Shown here: positions 39,978-48,515 of the stretch, in pieces
How the letters are laid out: the number at the start of each line of letters is the position of its first letter
How positions within the stretch are numbered: position 1 is the stretch's first letter
Assembly: GCA_910586035.1 (NCBI GenBank)
Contig: CAJUHT010000015.1
Coordinates: 1-50,567 of the forward strand
Direction of reading: 5' to 3'
DNA from: an uncultured Christensenella sp.
Lineage (GTDB): Bacteria; Bacillota; Clostridia; Christensenellales; Borkfalkiaceae
Length of the DNA stretch: 50,567 nt
Made by a program: the position numbers and the translations under genes
Notes under the pieces: model-generated
Databases searched by the model: none
What the model was told of the DNA's origin: nothing
The model's input: only the letters and a program-made list of their open reading frames with translations

Positions 39978-41399
39978 TTATTCAACGTTACTTTGCGCTT
40001 TTTCTTTCCGCTCCATTGCGTTTAGCGACTTAAAGCAAATTATTATCAGCGCTACCGTAACTACAACGGCAACCGCGTCGGCAACGGGCGCCGCCCACAG
40101 CACGCCGTCTATCCCCATAGAAAGTGGCAAAACGCAGGCAAGCGGAACAAAGCAGACAATGTCGCGGATAAGCGAAGCCACCGTTGCTATTACGGGCTTG
40201 CCCACCGCCTGAAAGAAAATGGAGGCAAACTTGATAAAACAGGTAAAGCCAATCAGCATCAAAAATATCCTGAACGTCTTTACGCCGAACTGCGTATACA
40301 GTTGGGGATTTATGTTCTGACTGTCGCTTGGCGCGCCGAAAAGCCCGATAATTGCCGAAGGACAGGCTTGAAAAAGTACGGTTGCAACCGCGCCGATAAC
40401 GCCGATACAGGCAAGGATATACAAAAACAGTCTTTTAACCCTTGCATAGTTGCCGCATCCGAGGTTATAGCTAACGATAGGTTGGCAACCTAAAATTATG
40501 CCCACCGCCACGCTTACGACAATGGCGAAAACTTTGTTTTCTATTGCGATAATGGCAATGGGAATATCCTCCCCGTAAACCGACTGCGCGCCGTATTTTT
40601 TGAGCATAAAGTTGCTTAAAAGGGCGATTACGACGATAGTCGATTGGGTTATAAACGTAGATATTCCAAGCTTGACGGCGGGAACAACCGCCTTAAAAGA
40701 AGGAATAAAACTCGAAAGTTTAAGCTTGAAAGTTCTTGTACGGAACAGGTACGCCGCGCCGATTATAAAGGAAGCCGCCTGCCCTATTACCGTAGCCCAC
40801 GCCGCGCCCGCCATACCCATTTTAAAGGCGAAAATAAACAGCGGGTCGAGCGCGATGTTTATGAACGCGCCCGCAAGCATAGAAGCCATTGCCCAGGCGG
40901 GGTTGCCGTCCGCCCGCACTACCGAGTTGAGCATATTTGACAGCATATATACGGGAAAGAACGCCACTACTATATTGAAGTACGTTACCGCATACCCGAT
41001 ACTGTTTTGCGACGCGCCGCAAAGGTTGAGTATTTGGTTTTTCAAGGGAAAGAAGAGCGCGATTAACGCAACGCTGCAACCGAGCGTAACGGTTATACAA
41101 CCGCCGACCGACCTGTCGAGTTTTTGCGTTTCGCCCTTGCCCTGAAAGATATTTATAAACGCCGCGCACCCGTCGCCAAGGCACCAGGCAAACGCCTGCG
41201 CCACAATGAACACGGGAAAAACTACGCCCGTTGCGGCGTTGCCGAGGGCGGAGAGCTCGCTGTTGCCTATAAAAATCTGGTCGACAATATTGTAAAGTGC
41301 GCTTATCAAGAGGGAAAGCACGCAGGGAACGCTGAATTTGAGCATAAGCCTGCCGAGCTTTGCATTGCCGAGTTGCTGTTGCGGGCTTATTTTTTCCAT
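39978..41399 (-). CDS. MATE-family multidrug/Na+ antiporter
   Basis: 473 aa with twelve hydrophobic segments in two homologous halves, as in MATE exporters. Family patterns include VPCVLSLLISALYNIVDQIFIG at the N-terminus (split here after ALY) and GCQPIVSYNLGCGNYARVKR in the second half. Exports organic cations or drugs in exchange for Na+ or H+. GGAGG lies upstream of the ATG. It is the first clear host gene next to the phage boundary. The substrate cannot be predicted. Confidence 0.9.
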   Translation of the reverse strand: MEKISPQQQLGNAKLGRLMLKFSVPCVLSLLISALYNIVDQIFIGNSELSALGNAATGVVFPVFIVAQAFAWCLGDGCAAFINIFQGKGETQKLDRSVGGCITVTLGCSVALIALFFPLKNQILNLCGASQNSIGYAVTYFNIVVAFFPVYMLSNMLNSVVRADGNPAWAMASMLAGAFINIALDPLFIFAFKMGMAGAAWATVIGQAASFIIGAAYLFRTRTFKLKLSSFIPSFKAVVPAVKLGISTFITQSTIVVIALLSNFMLKKYGAQSVYGEDIPIAIIAIENKVFAIVVSVAVGIILGCQPIVSYNLGCGNYARVKRLFLYILACIGVIGAVATVLFQACPSAIIGLFGAPSDSQNINPQLYTQFGVKTFRIFLMLIGFTCFIKFASIFFQAVGKPVIATVASLIRDIVCFVPLACVLPLSMGIDGVLWAAPVADAVAVVVTVALIIICFKSLNAMERKEKAQSNVE

Positions 41400-41578
41400 A
41401 AAAAAAGACCTCCAAAAATTTTGCTTTTCGGAGTCTTTATTATAGAAAAGCTACCTGAAAACTATGTATCTTCACAAAAATCAAGCGTAAAAATTTTATC
41501 AAAATTTCTACGCTTTACAAGCCGTCCGTCTTTTAAAATACTTTTATTTCCATTCGGCGCGACATTCTCAAAAAAACG

Positions 41579-42187
41579 CTAATTGACGTAAGACGTATCG
41601 CTTATTCTTTTAATAAATCTTTTCCCTTCATTGTTTTCGAACATAAAGGAAACGCCGCCCGCCAATCCGAAAATTTCACAAGTATTTAAAGTTTCAACGC
41701 TCAATCCGAGAAACATTGTATTAAAAACGCTAAGCAAATCGCCGTGCGAAACGATTATTATATTTTCGTCGTCGCTCGCCATAACTTCGTCAAAGAACGG
41801 TTGCAGTCTGTTCCACTCGTCCCTACGGCTTTCCGCGTCGGAAAACAATCTGTCGTCGATAGTTTTCTCTTGCATTTCAAGATTTTCACGAAGCCATTGA
41901 ACGGATTTACCGCAACACTTGCCGAGATTTCTTTCCCGCAGTTGAGTTTTAAAAATCGGGGTTAAGCCTAAATACCGACCGACAATTTCAGCCGTTTGTT
42001 TTGCGCGCAATAAATCGGACGAGTACATCACAAACTTTTTTTGAGATAACTCTGCTTTAAGCTTTTCTCCTATTCTGTTTGCCTGCTCCACTCCTAATTG
42101 CGATAATTGCCAATCCGTCCAAGAACCGACCATACCGTTAGTATGATGAACCGATTGCGTATGCTGAATAGTAATAATTGTTTTCAT
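41579..42187 (-). CDS. Histidine phosphatase (phosphoglycerate-mutase-like) family protein
   Basis: 202 aa from ATG 42185-42187, with GAGGAG upstream. A TTG six codons earlier is less likely. The usual R-H-G catalytic motif reads QHT here (ITIQHTQSVHH), as in a Firmicutes subfamily. The second-half SHGD motif (IIVSHGDLLSVFNT) with the partner histidine is intact. It probably hydrolyses a small phosphoester. The substrate is unknown. It lies between guaA and the MATE gene. Confidence 0.8.
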   Translation of the reverse strand: MKTIITIQHTQSVHHTNGMVGSWTDWQLSQLGVEQANRIGEKLKAELSQKKFVMYSSDLLRAKQTAEIVGRYLGLTPIFKTQLRERNLGKCCGKSVQWLRENLEMQEKTIDDRLFSDAESRRDEWNRLQPFFDEVMASDDENIIIVSHGDLLSVFNTMFLGLSVETLNTCEIFGLAGGVSFMFENNEGKRFIKRISDTSYVN

Positions 42188-42268
42188 ACGCTTCTTACTC
42201 CTCAACGCTTTATATTCGGCTCTGCTCTACCGCTTATTATTTGCGTTTACCGCGCAAAGCTCGGTTTA

Positions 42269-43810
42269 TTACTCCCACTCTATTGTTGCGGGGGGTTTGG
42301 AAGTTATATCGTAAACGATGCGGTTGATATGCTTAACTTCGTTTACTATGCGCGTTGAAATCGCTTCCAAAACGTCGTAGGGTATGCGGGAGAAGTCCGC
42401 CGTCATAAAGTCGGATGTGCAAACCCCGCGCAGGGCAAGCGTGTAGTCGTAAGTTCTGCCGTCGCCCATTACGCCCACCGAACGCATATTTGTAAGCACT
42501 GCAAAGTATTGGTTTATGTCGCGGTCAAGACGGGCTTTTGCAATTTCCTCGCGGAATATAGCGTCCGCGTCCTGCAAAATAGCCACCTTATCGGGGGTAA
42601 TGTCGCCTATAATTCTTATGGCAAGACCGGGACCGGGGAACGGCTGGCGCCAAACGAGTTTTTCGTCAAGCCCGAGGGCTATGCCGAGCGCGCGCACTTC
42701 GTCCTTAAACAGCATACGCAACGGCTCTATAATCTCTTTAAAATCAACGTAGTCGGGAAGTCCGCCGACGTTATGGTGCGACTTTATTACAGCCGCGTCG
42801 CCCAAACCGGACTCAATCACGTCGGGATAAATAGTGCCTTGAACCAGATAATCCACCCTGCCTATCTTTTTTGCTTCCTCTTCGAATACGCGGATGAATT
42901 CCTCGCCTATGATTTTGCGCTTCGTTTCGGGGTCGGAAACGCCTTTGAGTTTACCGAGGAAACGCTCGCCCGCATTTACGCGCACAAAGTTTACTCCGCT
43001 GTCGGCAAAAGCCGCTTCAACTTCGTCCCCCTCGTTTTTGCGCATAAGACCGTGGTCTACGAATATACAGGTAAGCTGACCGCCTATCGCCTTTGCAAGC
43101 AACTTGCAGGCAACCGAGCTGTCTACGCCGCCAGACAGGGCAAGCAAAGCCTTGCCGCCGCCCACCTTTTCGCGTATGCTTTTAATAGCCGTCTGCGCGT
43201 ACTCTTCCATAGTCCAGTCGCCCTTGCACCCGCACACGTTATAAAGGAAATTTCCAAGCATATCGAAGCCCTGCTCAGTGTGGTTTACTTCGGGGTGGAA
43301 CTGCGTGCCGTAAAACTTTTTCCGCGCGTTTTCTATCGCGCCGTAAGGGCACTTATCGCTGTGGCAGATTGCGCGGAAGCCTTCGGGAAGGGCGGCTATG
43401 TGGTCGTTGTGGCTCATCCATACAACCGACTTTTTCTTTAAGCCCTTGAAAAGAAGCGATTTCGTATCAAACTCGCAGTCCGTTCTTCCGAACTCGGCGA
43501 CAGCCGTATCGTTGGCTTTTTCTATTTTGCCGCCCAAGCCGTAAACCAAGAACTGCGCGCCGTAGCAAATGCCGAGTATGGGCACGCCCAACTCAAAAAT
43601 TTCGCCGTCCATTCTGGGCGAGCTGTCAAGATATACGGAGTTAGGTCCGCCCGTGAATATTATACCCTTGGGGTTGAAAGCGCGTATTTCTTCAATAGGC
43701 GTTTTATACGACTTTACTTCGCAGTAAATTTTATGCTCGCGCACTCTGCGCGCTATAAGCTGGTTGTACTGTCCGCCGAAGTCGATAATTAAAACTCTTT
43801 CGTGTTGCAT
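42269..43810 (-). CDS. guaA: GMP synthase (glutamine-hydrolysing)
   Basis: 513 aa, full length. Glutamine amidotransferase domain with nucleophile in GICYGAQ (~residue 80) and FHPEVNHTEQG. PP-loop ATP pyrophosphatase domain with LSGGVDSSV (~residue 226). C-terminal dimerisation domain ending PPATIEWE. Converts XMP to GMP. It follows guaB by 30 bases, forming the usual two-step GMP operon. Confidence 0.97.
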   Translation of the reverse strand: MQHERVLIIDFGGQYNQLIARRVREHKIYCEVKSYKTPIEEIRAFNPKGIIFTGGPNSVYLDSSPRMDGEIFELGVPILGICYGAQFLVYGLGGKIEKANDTAVAEFGRTDCEFDTKSLLFKGLKKKSVVWMSHNDHIAALPEGFRAICHSDKCPYGAIENARKKFYGTQFHPEVNHTEQGFDMLGNFLYNVCGCKGDWTMEEYAQTAIKSIREKVGGGKALLALSGGVDSSVACKLLAKAIGGQLTCIFVDHGLMRKNEGDEVEAAFADSGVNFVRVNAGERFLGKLKGVSDPETKRKIIGEEFIRVFEEEAKKIGRVDYLVQGTIYPDVIESGLGDAAVIKSHHNVGGLPDYVDFKEIIEPLRMLFKDEVRALGIALGLDEKLVWRQPFPGPGLAIRIIGDITPDKVAILQDADAIFREEIAKARLDRDINQYFAVLTNMRSVGVMGDGRTYDYTLALRGVCTSDFMTADFSRIPYDVLEAISTRIVNEVKHINRIVYDITSKPPATIEWE

Positions 43811-43840
43811 ACTTTTTCCTTATTTTACGGATTATATACC

Positions 43841-45295
43841 TCAACCTTTCGGCGAGTAATTGGGAGCTTCTTTGGTAATGGATATGTCGTGAGGGTGGCT
43901 TTCCGCCAATGACGCCGCCGTCATTTTAACGAACTTGCCGTTCTTTCTCAACTCGTCTATCGTGGCGTTGCCCGTGTATCCCATACCCGCGCGAAGTCCG
44001 CCCATAAGCTGGAAAAGAATGTCTGCAAGCGCGCCCCTGTAAGGCACCCTGCCTTCTACGCCTTCGGGCACGAATTTTATTGCGTTGGACTGGAAATATC
44101 TGTCCTTGCCGCCCCTTGCCATTGCGGGGAGCGAACCCATACCGCGGTACGTTTTAAAGCTTCTGCCCTGATAAATTTCCAGCTCGCCGGGGGCTTCGGT
44201 AGTGCCCGCGAAAAGAGAGCCGAGCATAACCGCGCTACCTCCCGCGGCAATCGCCTTAACTATATCGCCCGAATACTTGATTCCGCCGTCCGCAATAACC
44301 TTTTTACCGAACTTGTCCGCTTCTTCCGCGCAGTCGATTACCGCCGTAAGCTGGGGCATACCAATACCCGCAACTATACGCGTTGTGCATATGGAGCCGG
44401 GACCTATGCCCACCTTAACGACGTCGGCGCCCGCCGAGAACAAATCGTGCGTGGCTTCCGCCGTTGCAACGTTGCCCGCAACAAGAGGCAAATCAGGATA
44501 TTTTTCCTTGGCTTTCGCCACGTGTTTGATAATATTTTTAGAATGACCGTGCGCCGAATCGAGCACGACCATATCGACGTGAGCGTTTACGAGCGCGTCG
44601 ATTCTTTCAAGCATATCCGCCGTTGCTCCGATTGCCGCGCCGACCAAAAGCCTGCCCTTTTTATCCGTTGCGCGGTTGGGGTACTGAATGGCTTTTTCGA
44701 TATCCTTAATGGTTATAAGACCTTTAAGCATACCTTTTTTATCGACTATGGGAAGCTTTTCGATGCGGTGCTTGCCAAGTATTTTCTGCGCCTCCGCAAG
44801 GGAAGTGCCCTCGGGCGCGGTTACAAGGTTTTCCTTGGTCATTATCGCGGAAATGGGCTGGTCGAAATTAGTTTCGAAACGCATATCGCGGTTTGTAAGT
44901 ATTCCCACAAGCTTGCCGCCGAGGGTTATGGGCACGCCCGAAATACGGTACTTTTCCATTAAGGCGCGCGCCGCGGATACGGGCTCTTCCGGCGTTAAAT
45001 AGAACGGGTCGGTAATAACGCCGTGTTCGCTGCGCTTTACTTTATCGACCTGAGCCGCCTGCTCCTCTATCGTCATATTTTTATGTATAATGCCTATACC
45101 GCCCTCGCGCGCGATTGCTATCGCCAAACGCGATTCGGTTACGGTATCCATAGCCGCGCTTATTACGGGCACGTTTAAATTTATGCCGTTGCACAGCGTT
45201 GTGCGCAAATCCACGGTGGAAGGCAAAACGTCGGACGCCGCCGGTATGAGCAACACGTCGTCGAACGTTAATGCTTCTTTAACAATTTTACTCAT
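43841..45295 (-). CDS. guaB: IMP dehydrogenase
   Basis: 484 aa, full length, with AAGGAG upstream. TIM-barrel domain with the catalytic loop GIGPGSICTTRIV (Cys ~residue 300), two CBS domains inserted at ~95-210, and the mobile flap near RGMGSLPAM. Oxidises IMP to XMP with NAD+, the committed step to guanine nucleotides. Confidence 0.97.
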   Translation of the reverse strand: MSKIVKEALTFDDVLLIPAASDVLPSTVDLRTTLCNGINLNVPVISAAMDTVTESRLAIAIAREGGIGIIHKNMTIEEQAAQVDKVKRSEHGVITDPFYLTPEEPVSAARALMEKYRISGVPITLGGKLVGILTNRDMRFETNFDQPISAIMTKENLVTAPEGTSLAEAQKILGKHRIEKLPIVDKKGMLKGLITIKDIEKAIQYPNRATDKKGRLLVGAAIGATADMLERIDALVNAHVDMVVLDSAHGHSKNIIKHVAKAKEKYPDLPLVAGNVATAEATHDLFSAGADVVKVGIGPGSICTTRIVAGIGMPQLTAVIDCAEEADKFGKKVIADGGIKYSGDIVKAIAAGGSAVMLGSLFAGTTEAPGELEIYQGRSFKTYRGMGSLPAMARGGKDRYFQSNAIKFVPEGVEGRVPYRGALADILFQLMGGLRAGMGYTGNATIDELRKNGKFVKMTAASLAESHPHDISITKEAPNYSPKG

Positions 45296-45338
45296 ATGTT
45301 TATCTCCTTAAAAAAGTATAGTGAATATACGTAAAAAA

Positions 45339-45965
45339 TTATTTGCCGCTCGATATTACGGCGTTCATAGCAATTTTAACCTGCGCAAGATTGTCCGCCT
45401 GCGTCTGGTCGGCGGGCGTTACTTCTTCCAGCGCGGCAAGCATTGCACGCGCCGCTTCCGCGTCGCCTCCCGTCTTTATGCGCGCCGCAAGCGCCATAAG
45501 CGAACTGCCGTATTCGAAAGCGAGCACGCCGTCCTCTCCGCGGTCTAGCTCCATAGCCGTTTCTATCGCCTTTGCCTTGCGGTCGGTATTGTAGTAGGAA
45601 ATTACAAGTTTGCCTTTAACCCAGCGGTCGTAGTCGTAACCCGTTCCGCTCTGCTGTTCGTTTTTTACCCTGCAAAGGTCGGCATAGTCCTTATGTTTTA
45701 ACAGATTTTCGCCGTAATCGAGGATATATTTGTCATTGCCGAGCAGTACGCTGTCGTCGAAGCAACGGGCTAAATCGTCGCAGTTTTTTGTATAATAATA
45801 GCGCAGTGATGCGTATTTTACAGCCAAATCATAGTTACCCATACTTTCCGTTACGGAAGCCATATGCTGGGGAAAGGCAAAGTTAAACACAGCGAACACC
45901 GCGACAAATATTCCCAATATTATTAGGACGGTTTTAACCGCCGTTTTAACGACAAGTTTCTCCAA
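45339..45965 (-). CDS. Membrane-anchored TPR-like protein of unknown function
   Basis: 208 aa. A TTG start (GAGG ~8 bases upstream) is used because no ATG precedes the membrane segment (VLIILGIFVAVFAVFNFAF, residues ~14-32). The rest is an extracytoplasmic helical-repeat region with TPR-like spacing (YDLAVKYASLRYYY, AKAIETAMEL, AEAARAMLAALEEV). First gene of the guaB-guaA transcript. No family recognised. Confidence 0.65.
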   Translation of the reverse strand: MEKLVVKTAVKTVLIILGIFVAVFAVFNFAFPQHMASVTESMGNYDLAVKYASLRYYYTKNCDDLARCFDDSVLLGNDKYILDYGENLLKHKDYADLCRVKNEQQSGTGYDYDRWVKGKLVISYYNTDRKAKAIETAMELDRGEDGVLAFEYGSSLMALAARIKTGGDAEAARAMLAALEEVTPADQTQADNLAQVKIAMNAVISSGK

Positions 45966-46002
45966 AAATTAAACCTCGGAACACCGAAAAAATATTTTAT
46001 AT

Positions 46003-46031
46003 ATTTTAGCACAACGGCAAAAAAAAAGCAA
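46003..46031 (-). promoter_or_regulatory. Promoter of the TPR-guaB-guaA transcript
   Basis: Minus strand TTGCTT (46026-46031), 17-bp spacer, TAAAAT (46003-46008), about 38 bases upstream of the TTG start. It lies in the divergent intergenic region with the lipoprotein gene. No purine-repressor box or guanine riboswitch was recognised. Confidence 0.55.
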
Positions 46032-46082
46032 CTGTTTGAAATAGATATTCATATTATAACTTTTGCCGCAATAAATTTTAAT

Positions 46083-46739
46083 ATGAAAAAATTTTTGACC
46101 TGTCTTATTTTGTGTTTACCTTTCTCCTTTGCCTTTACAGCCTGTAAAAAGAGCGTGGACTACTTTTCCTACGTTTCCGAGTACCGCAAGAGCGTGTATT
46201 ATTACGAGGACGACGCCGTAAGCTTGAAAATTTATTCGGTGGACAAGGAAACGCCGTACGCATTGGACGGCGTTAAGGGCAACGTGGGAAACGTTACGGA
46301 AATATATTTCGAGTACGACAAAAACGCTTCGGAAGTAAACGTTGAGCTTTTGGGGCGCGGAGGCGAAATGAGCTGGCTTTCGGTTACCCGCAACTACTAT
46401 TTAAGCTTTTCGGGCGGGGAAATAAGCGGGGCGAGCGTTGAAGTAAAGCTTGACATAGACGGCGAAGAAAAGAAATTTACCGTGCAGAACGTTGCCGAAG
46501 AGGGCGTTATAGACGGCAAAGCGGCGTTGAAGTGCGTGCGCGAATACGACGCGGAGAGCTTTGACAAACTTACGGAACGCGGCGTTTTTTCGGGGGAAAT
46601 AACCGTGCGACTTTTGTACGACAACGGCTGTTACTACTACGTGGGCATATGCGACAGAGATAAAAACGTACACGCCTACCTTGTAAGCGGCGAGGACGGC
46701 AGGGTAATTGCCGAACGCGAAAGTCAGGCGGAAAAGTAA
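46083..46739 (+). CDS. Secreted lipoprotein, unknown function
   Basis: 218 aa with a lipoprotein signal peptide: MKKFLTCLILCLPFSFAF then lipobox TAC at Cys 21. The mature part is beta-rich and acidic (VTEIYFEYDKNASEVNVELLG) with no recognised domain. It is divergent from the TPR-gua operon and followed by its own terminator. No strong ribosome binding site is visible. Confidence 0.7.
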   Translation: MKKFLTCLILCLPFSFAFTACKKSVDYFSYVSEYRKSVYYYEDDAVSLKIYSVDKETPYALDGVKGNVGNVTEIYFEYDKNASEVNVELLGRGGEMSWLSVTRNYYLSFSGGEISGASVEVKLDIDGEEKKFTVQNVAEEGVIDGKAALKCVREYDAESFDKLTERGVFSGEITVRLLYDNGCYYYVGICDRDKNVHAYLVSGEDGRVIAERESQAEK

Positions 46740-46740
46740 G

Positions 46741-46764
46741 CGGTATTTTTCAAAATACCGTTTA
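46741..46764 (+). terminator. Terminator of the lipoprotein gene
   Basis: CGGTATTT and AAATACCG form an 8-bp stem with a 4-nt loop, followed by TTTAT, immediately after the stop codon. Confidence 0.65.
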
Positions 46765-46798
46765 TACCGCCCTTACGCAACAGCCCTCATTTTGGAAT

Positions 46799-46995
46799 TG
46801 TGCATAACTTTTTTGTAATTTATAACCAAACCAACCCGCATATGCGTGAAAAAGGTCGATTTTTGGGCTAATTGTCGATAACTTTACCACACCTTTGTTC
46901 GTTTACGTTTTGAACAGGGCGTTTTGTGGATAACTTTTTGTGCATAAAACGCATTTTTTAACGGTTATATACGCTTTTATATACGGTTATGCACA
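46799..46995. other. Cluster of DnaA boxes in a convergent intergenic region
   Basis: Within 197 bases there are four 9-mers matching TTATNCACA on either strand: 46799-46807 (minus), 46925-46933 (minus, the perfect TTATCCACA), 46939-46947 (minus) and 46987-46995 (plus). A one-mismatch box is at 46873-46881. AT-rich repeats lie between the last boxes. No dnaA gene is in the window, so this may be a DnaA-titration or reactivation site rather than oriC. Confidence 0.6.
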
Positions 46996-47004
46996 ATAAA
47001 AGAC

Positions 47005-47031
47005 GGGGCGCGGCAAACATTGCCGCGCCCC
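47005..47031 (-). terminator. Terminator of the lepA-hemW transcript
   Basis: GGGGCGCGGCA and TGCCGCGCCCC form a perfect 11-bp stem with a 5-nt loop. On the minus strand TCTTTTATT follows. It begins 11 bases after the hemW stop. Confidence 0.8.
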
Positions 47032-47042
47032 TTACGCACTAT

Positions 47043-48152
47043 TTACGACAGAAAGTCGCATATTATAGAGTTTTGAACAAACAGATATTCGTCCTTTATT
47101 TTTAGCCTGCCGTTTTCGCAAGTAAGATATTTCCCGTTCTTTTCGAGGGCGCGGGAGTAAAGCTTTTCAAAATCGCAGTTAAACAAACTATTAAATTTGC
47201 CCGTATCCAGCCCCTCGGCGGTGCGCAGGGCGAGCATTATAGTTTCGTCGCGCCGCCCCTCCTCGTCTATTTCCTGACTGTCTACGACGGGGAAGCGGTT
47301 GGTCATTATGCACTTGAAATACTCGTCCAAATCGAAAGTGTTTGTAAACCGCACGTTTGCTATGCAGGACGAAGCGGAAACGCCCAAGCCGATGTATTCG
47401 CCCCGCCGCCAATAGTTGAGGTTGTGCTTGCTCTCCATTCCCTTCTTGCAGAAGTTTGAAACTTCGTACCTTTCAAACCCCGCCTGTTTAAGTTTTTCCG
47501 CGCCGTAAGCGTACATTTTGGCAACCTCGTCGCCATCGGGAAGTTCGCCGTTGAGATAGTCGGTATATATCGGAGTGCCGTCCTCGGGCGTAAGTGCGTA
47601 CATAGAAATATGGCTTGCGCCGCTTTCCGCGGCTACGGTTATAGATTTGCCTATATCTTCGAGCGTTTGCCCTTTAAGCCCGAGCATTACGTCCACGCTG
47701 AAATTTTCGCCTTTCAAAAGCTTTGCGCAAGCGGTAAACTCCTTTAAATTGTGGCATCTGCCCAAATCTTCGAGCTGACTGTCGACAGCTGTCTGCAACC
47801 CCACCGAAAAACGGTTTATGCCGCATTTTTTATATAGCGCGATTTTGCCCGCGCTAACCGTGCCGGGGTTCATTTCGATTGTTATTTCCGCCTGCGGGGA
47901 CAAATTGAAATATTTTTTAGCCGCCGCCACAAGCATTGCAATATACTTTTCGTCCACTACGGAAGGAGTGCCTCCGCCTATGTAAAGCGTTTGAAAAGTA
48001 TACGCTTTAAGCTCCTCGCCGCGCATTGCCATTTCGTGGTAAAGGCAAGCCATATAGCTTTCGGCAAACCCTATTTTGTCGGGAAAGGAAGTAAAGTCGC
48101 AATAGCGGCACTTTTGCCTGCAAAAGGGAATATGAACGTAAATACCTGCCAT
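47043..48152 (-). CDS. hemW: HemW, radical SAM haem chaperone (coproporphyrinogen-oxidase-like)
   Basis: 369 aa from ATG 48150-48152. A TTG nine codons upstream is less likely. The radical SAM cluster motif CRQKCRYC is at residues ~11-18, preceded by YVHIPF and followed by GGGTPS, characteristic of HemW rather than HemN. The C-terminal HemN-like domain is present. Third gene after lepA and the alkyltransferase gene. Inserts haem into respiratory enzymes in characterised species. Confidence 0.9.
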   Translation of the reverse strand: MAGIYVHIPFCRQKCRYCDFTSFPDKIGFAESYMACLYHEMAMRGEELKAYTFQTLYIGGGTPSVVDEKYIAMLVAAAKKYFNLSPQAEITIEMNPGTVSAGKIALYKKCGINRFSVGLQTAVDSQLEDLGRCHNLKEFTACAKLLKGENFSVDVMLGLKGQTLEDIGKSITVAAESGASHISMYALTPEDGTPIYTDYLNGELPDGDEVAKMYAYGAEKLKQAGFERYEVSNFCKKGMESKHNLNYWRRGEYIGLGVSASSCIANVRFTNTFDLDEYFKCIMTNRFPVVDSQEIDEEGRRDETIMLALRTAEGLDTGKFNSLFNCDFEKLYSRALEKNGKYLTCENGRLKIKDEYLFVQNSIICDFLS

Positions 48153-48196
48153 TTTGTACCTCTTTATACCTCCAAGCAAAATTTTTGCGGTTGCCG

Positions 48197-48502
48197 CTAA
48201 ACAAGCCAGCCGTAAATATTCAGGTCGACTTTGCCGTTTTCTGAAACTTCCACCCCGTCGTTTTGCAGAAGCTGTTTTTCCGCTTCGCGCCCGCCGAATG
48301 CAAACCCGTCGGTCAGAGAGCCGTCTTTAAAGAGTACGCGGTGGCAGGGAATTTCCCCGAATGCGGGGTTGGAGTGCAAAGCCCAGCCCACCTGCCGCGA
48401 ACAGCGCGGCGCACCGATTGCGCGCGCAACAGCGCCGTAAGTTGTTACCTTACCCTTGGGTATCTGTTTTACTATGTCGTACACGCGTTGGTTAAAGCTC
48501 AT
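48197..48502 (-). CDS. MGMT-family alkyltransferase-like protein, single domain
   Basis: 101 aa, only the DNA-binding/active-site domain of O6-alkylguanine-DNA alkyltransferases. PCHRV is intact (residues ~52-56), unlike Atl proteins that have Trp at the Cys position. Helix-turn-helix part: VTTYGAVARAIGAPRCSRQVG. Thirteen bases after lepA. It may repair or flag alkylated guanines. The missing N-terminal domain leaves true transferase activity open. Confidence 0.85.
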   Translation of the reverse strand: MSFNQRVYDIVKQIPKGKVTTYGAVARAIGAPRCSRQVGWALHSNPAFGEIPCHRVLFKDGSLTDGFAFGGREAEKQLLQNDGVEVSENGKVDLNIYGWLV

Positions 48503-48515
48503 TTTTCAATTACGT

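Noticed and set aside
41400..41578. Possible coding remnant upstream of the MATE gene
   Set aside because: About 36 codons are open on the minus strand (ending LDFCEDT), but there is no start codon or ribosome binding site and no recognised family.
42509..43441. 310-codon plus-strand frame opposite guaA
   Set aside because: Shadow frame. guaA on the other strand is complete with all catalytic motifs.
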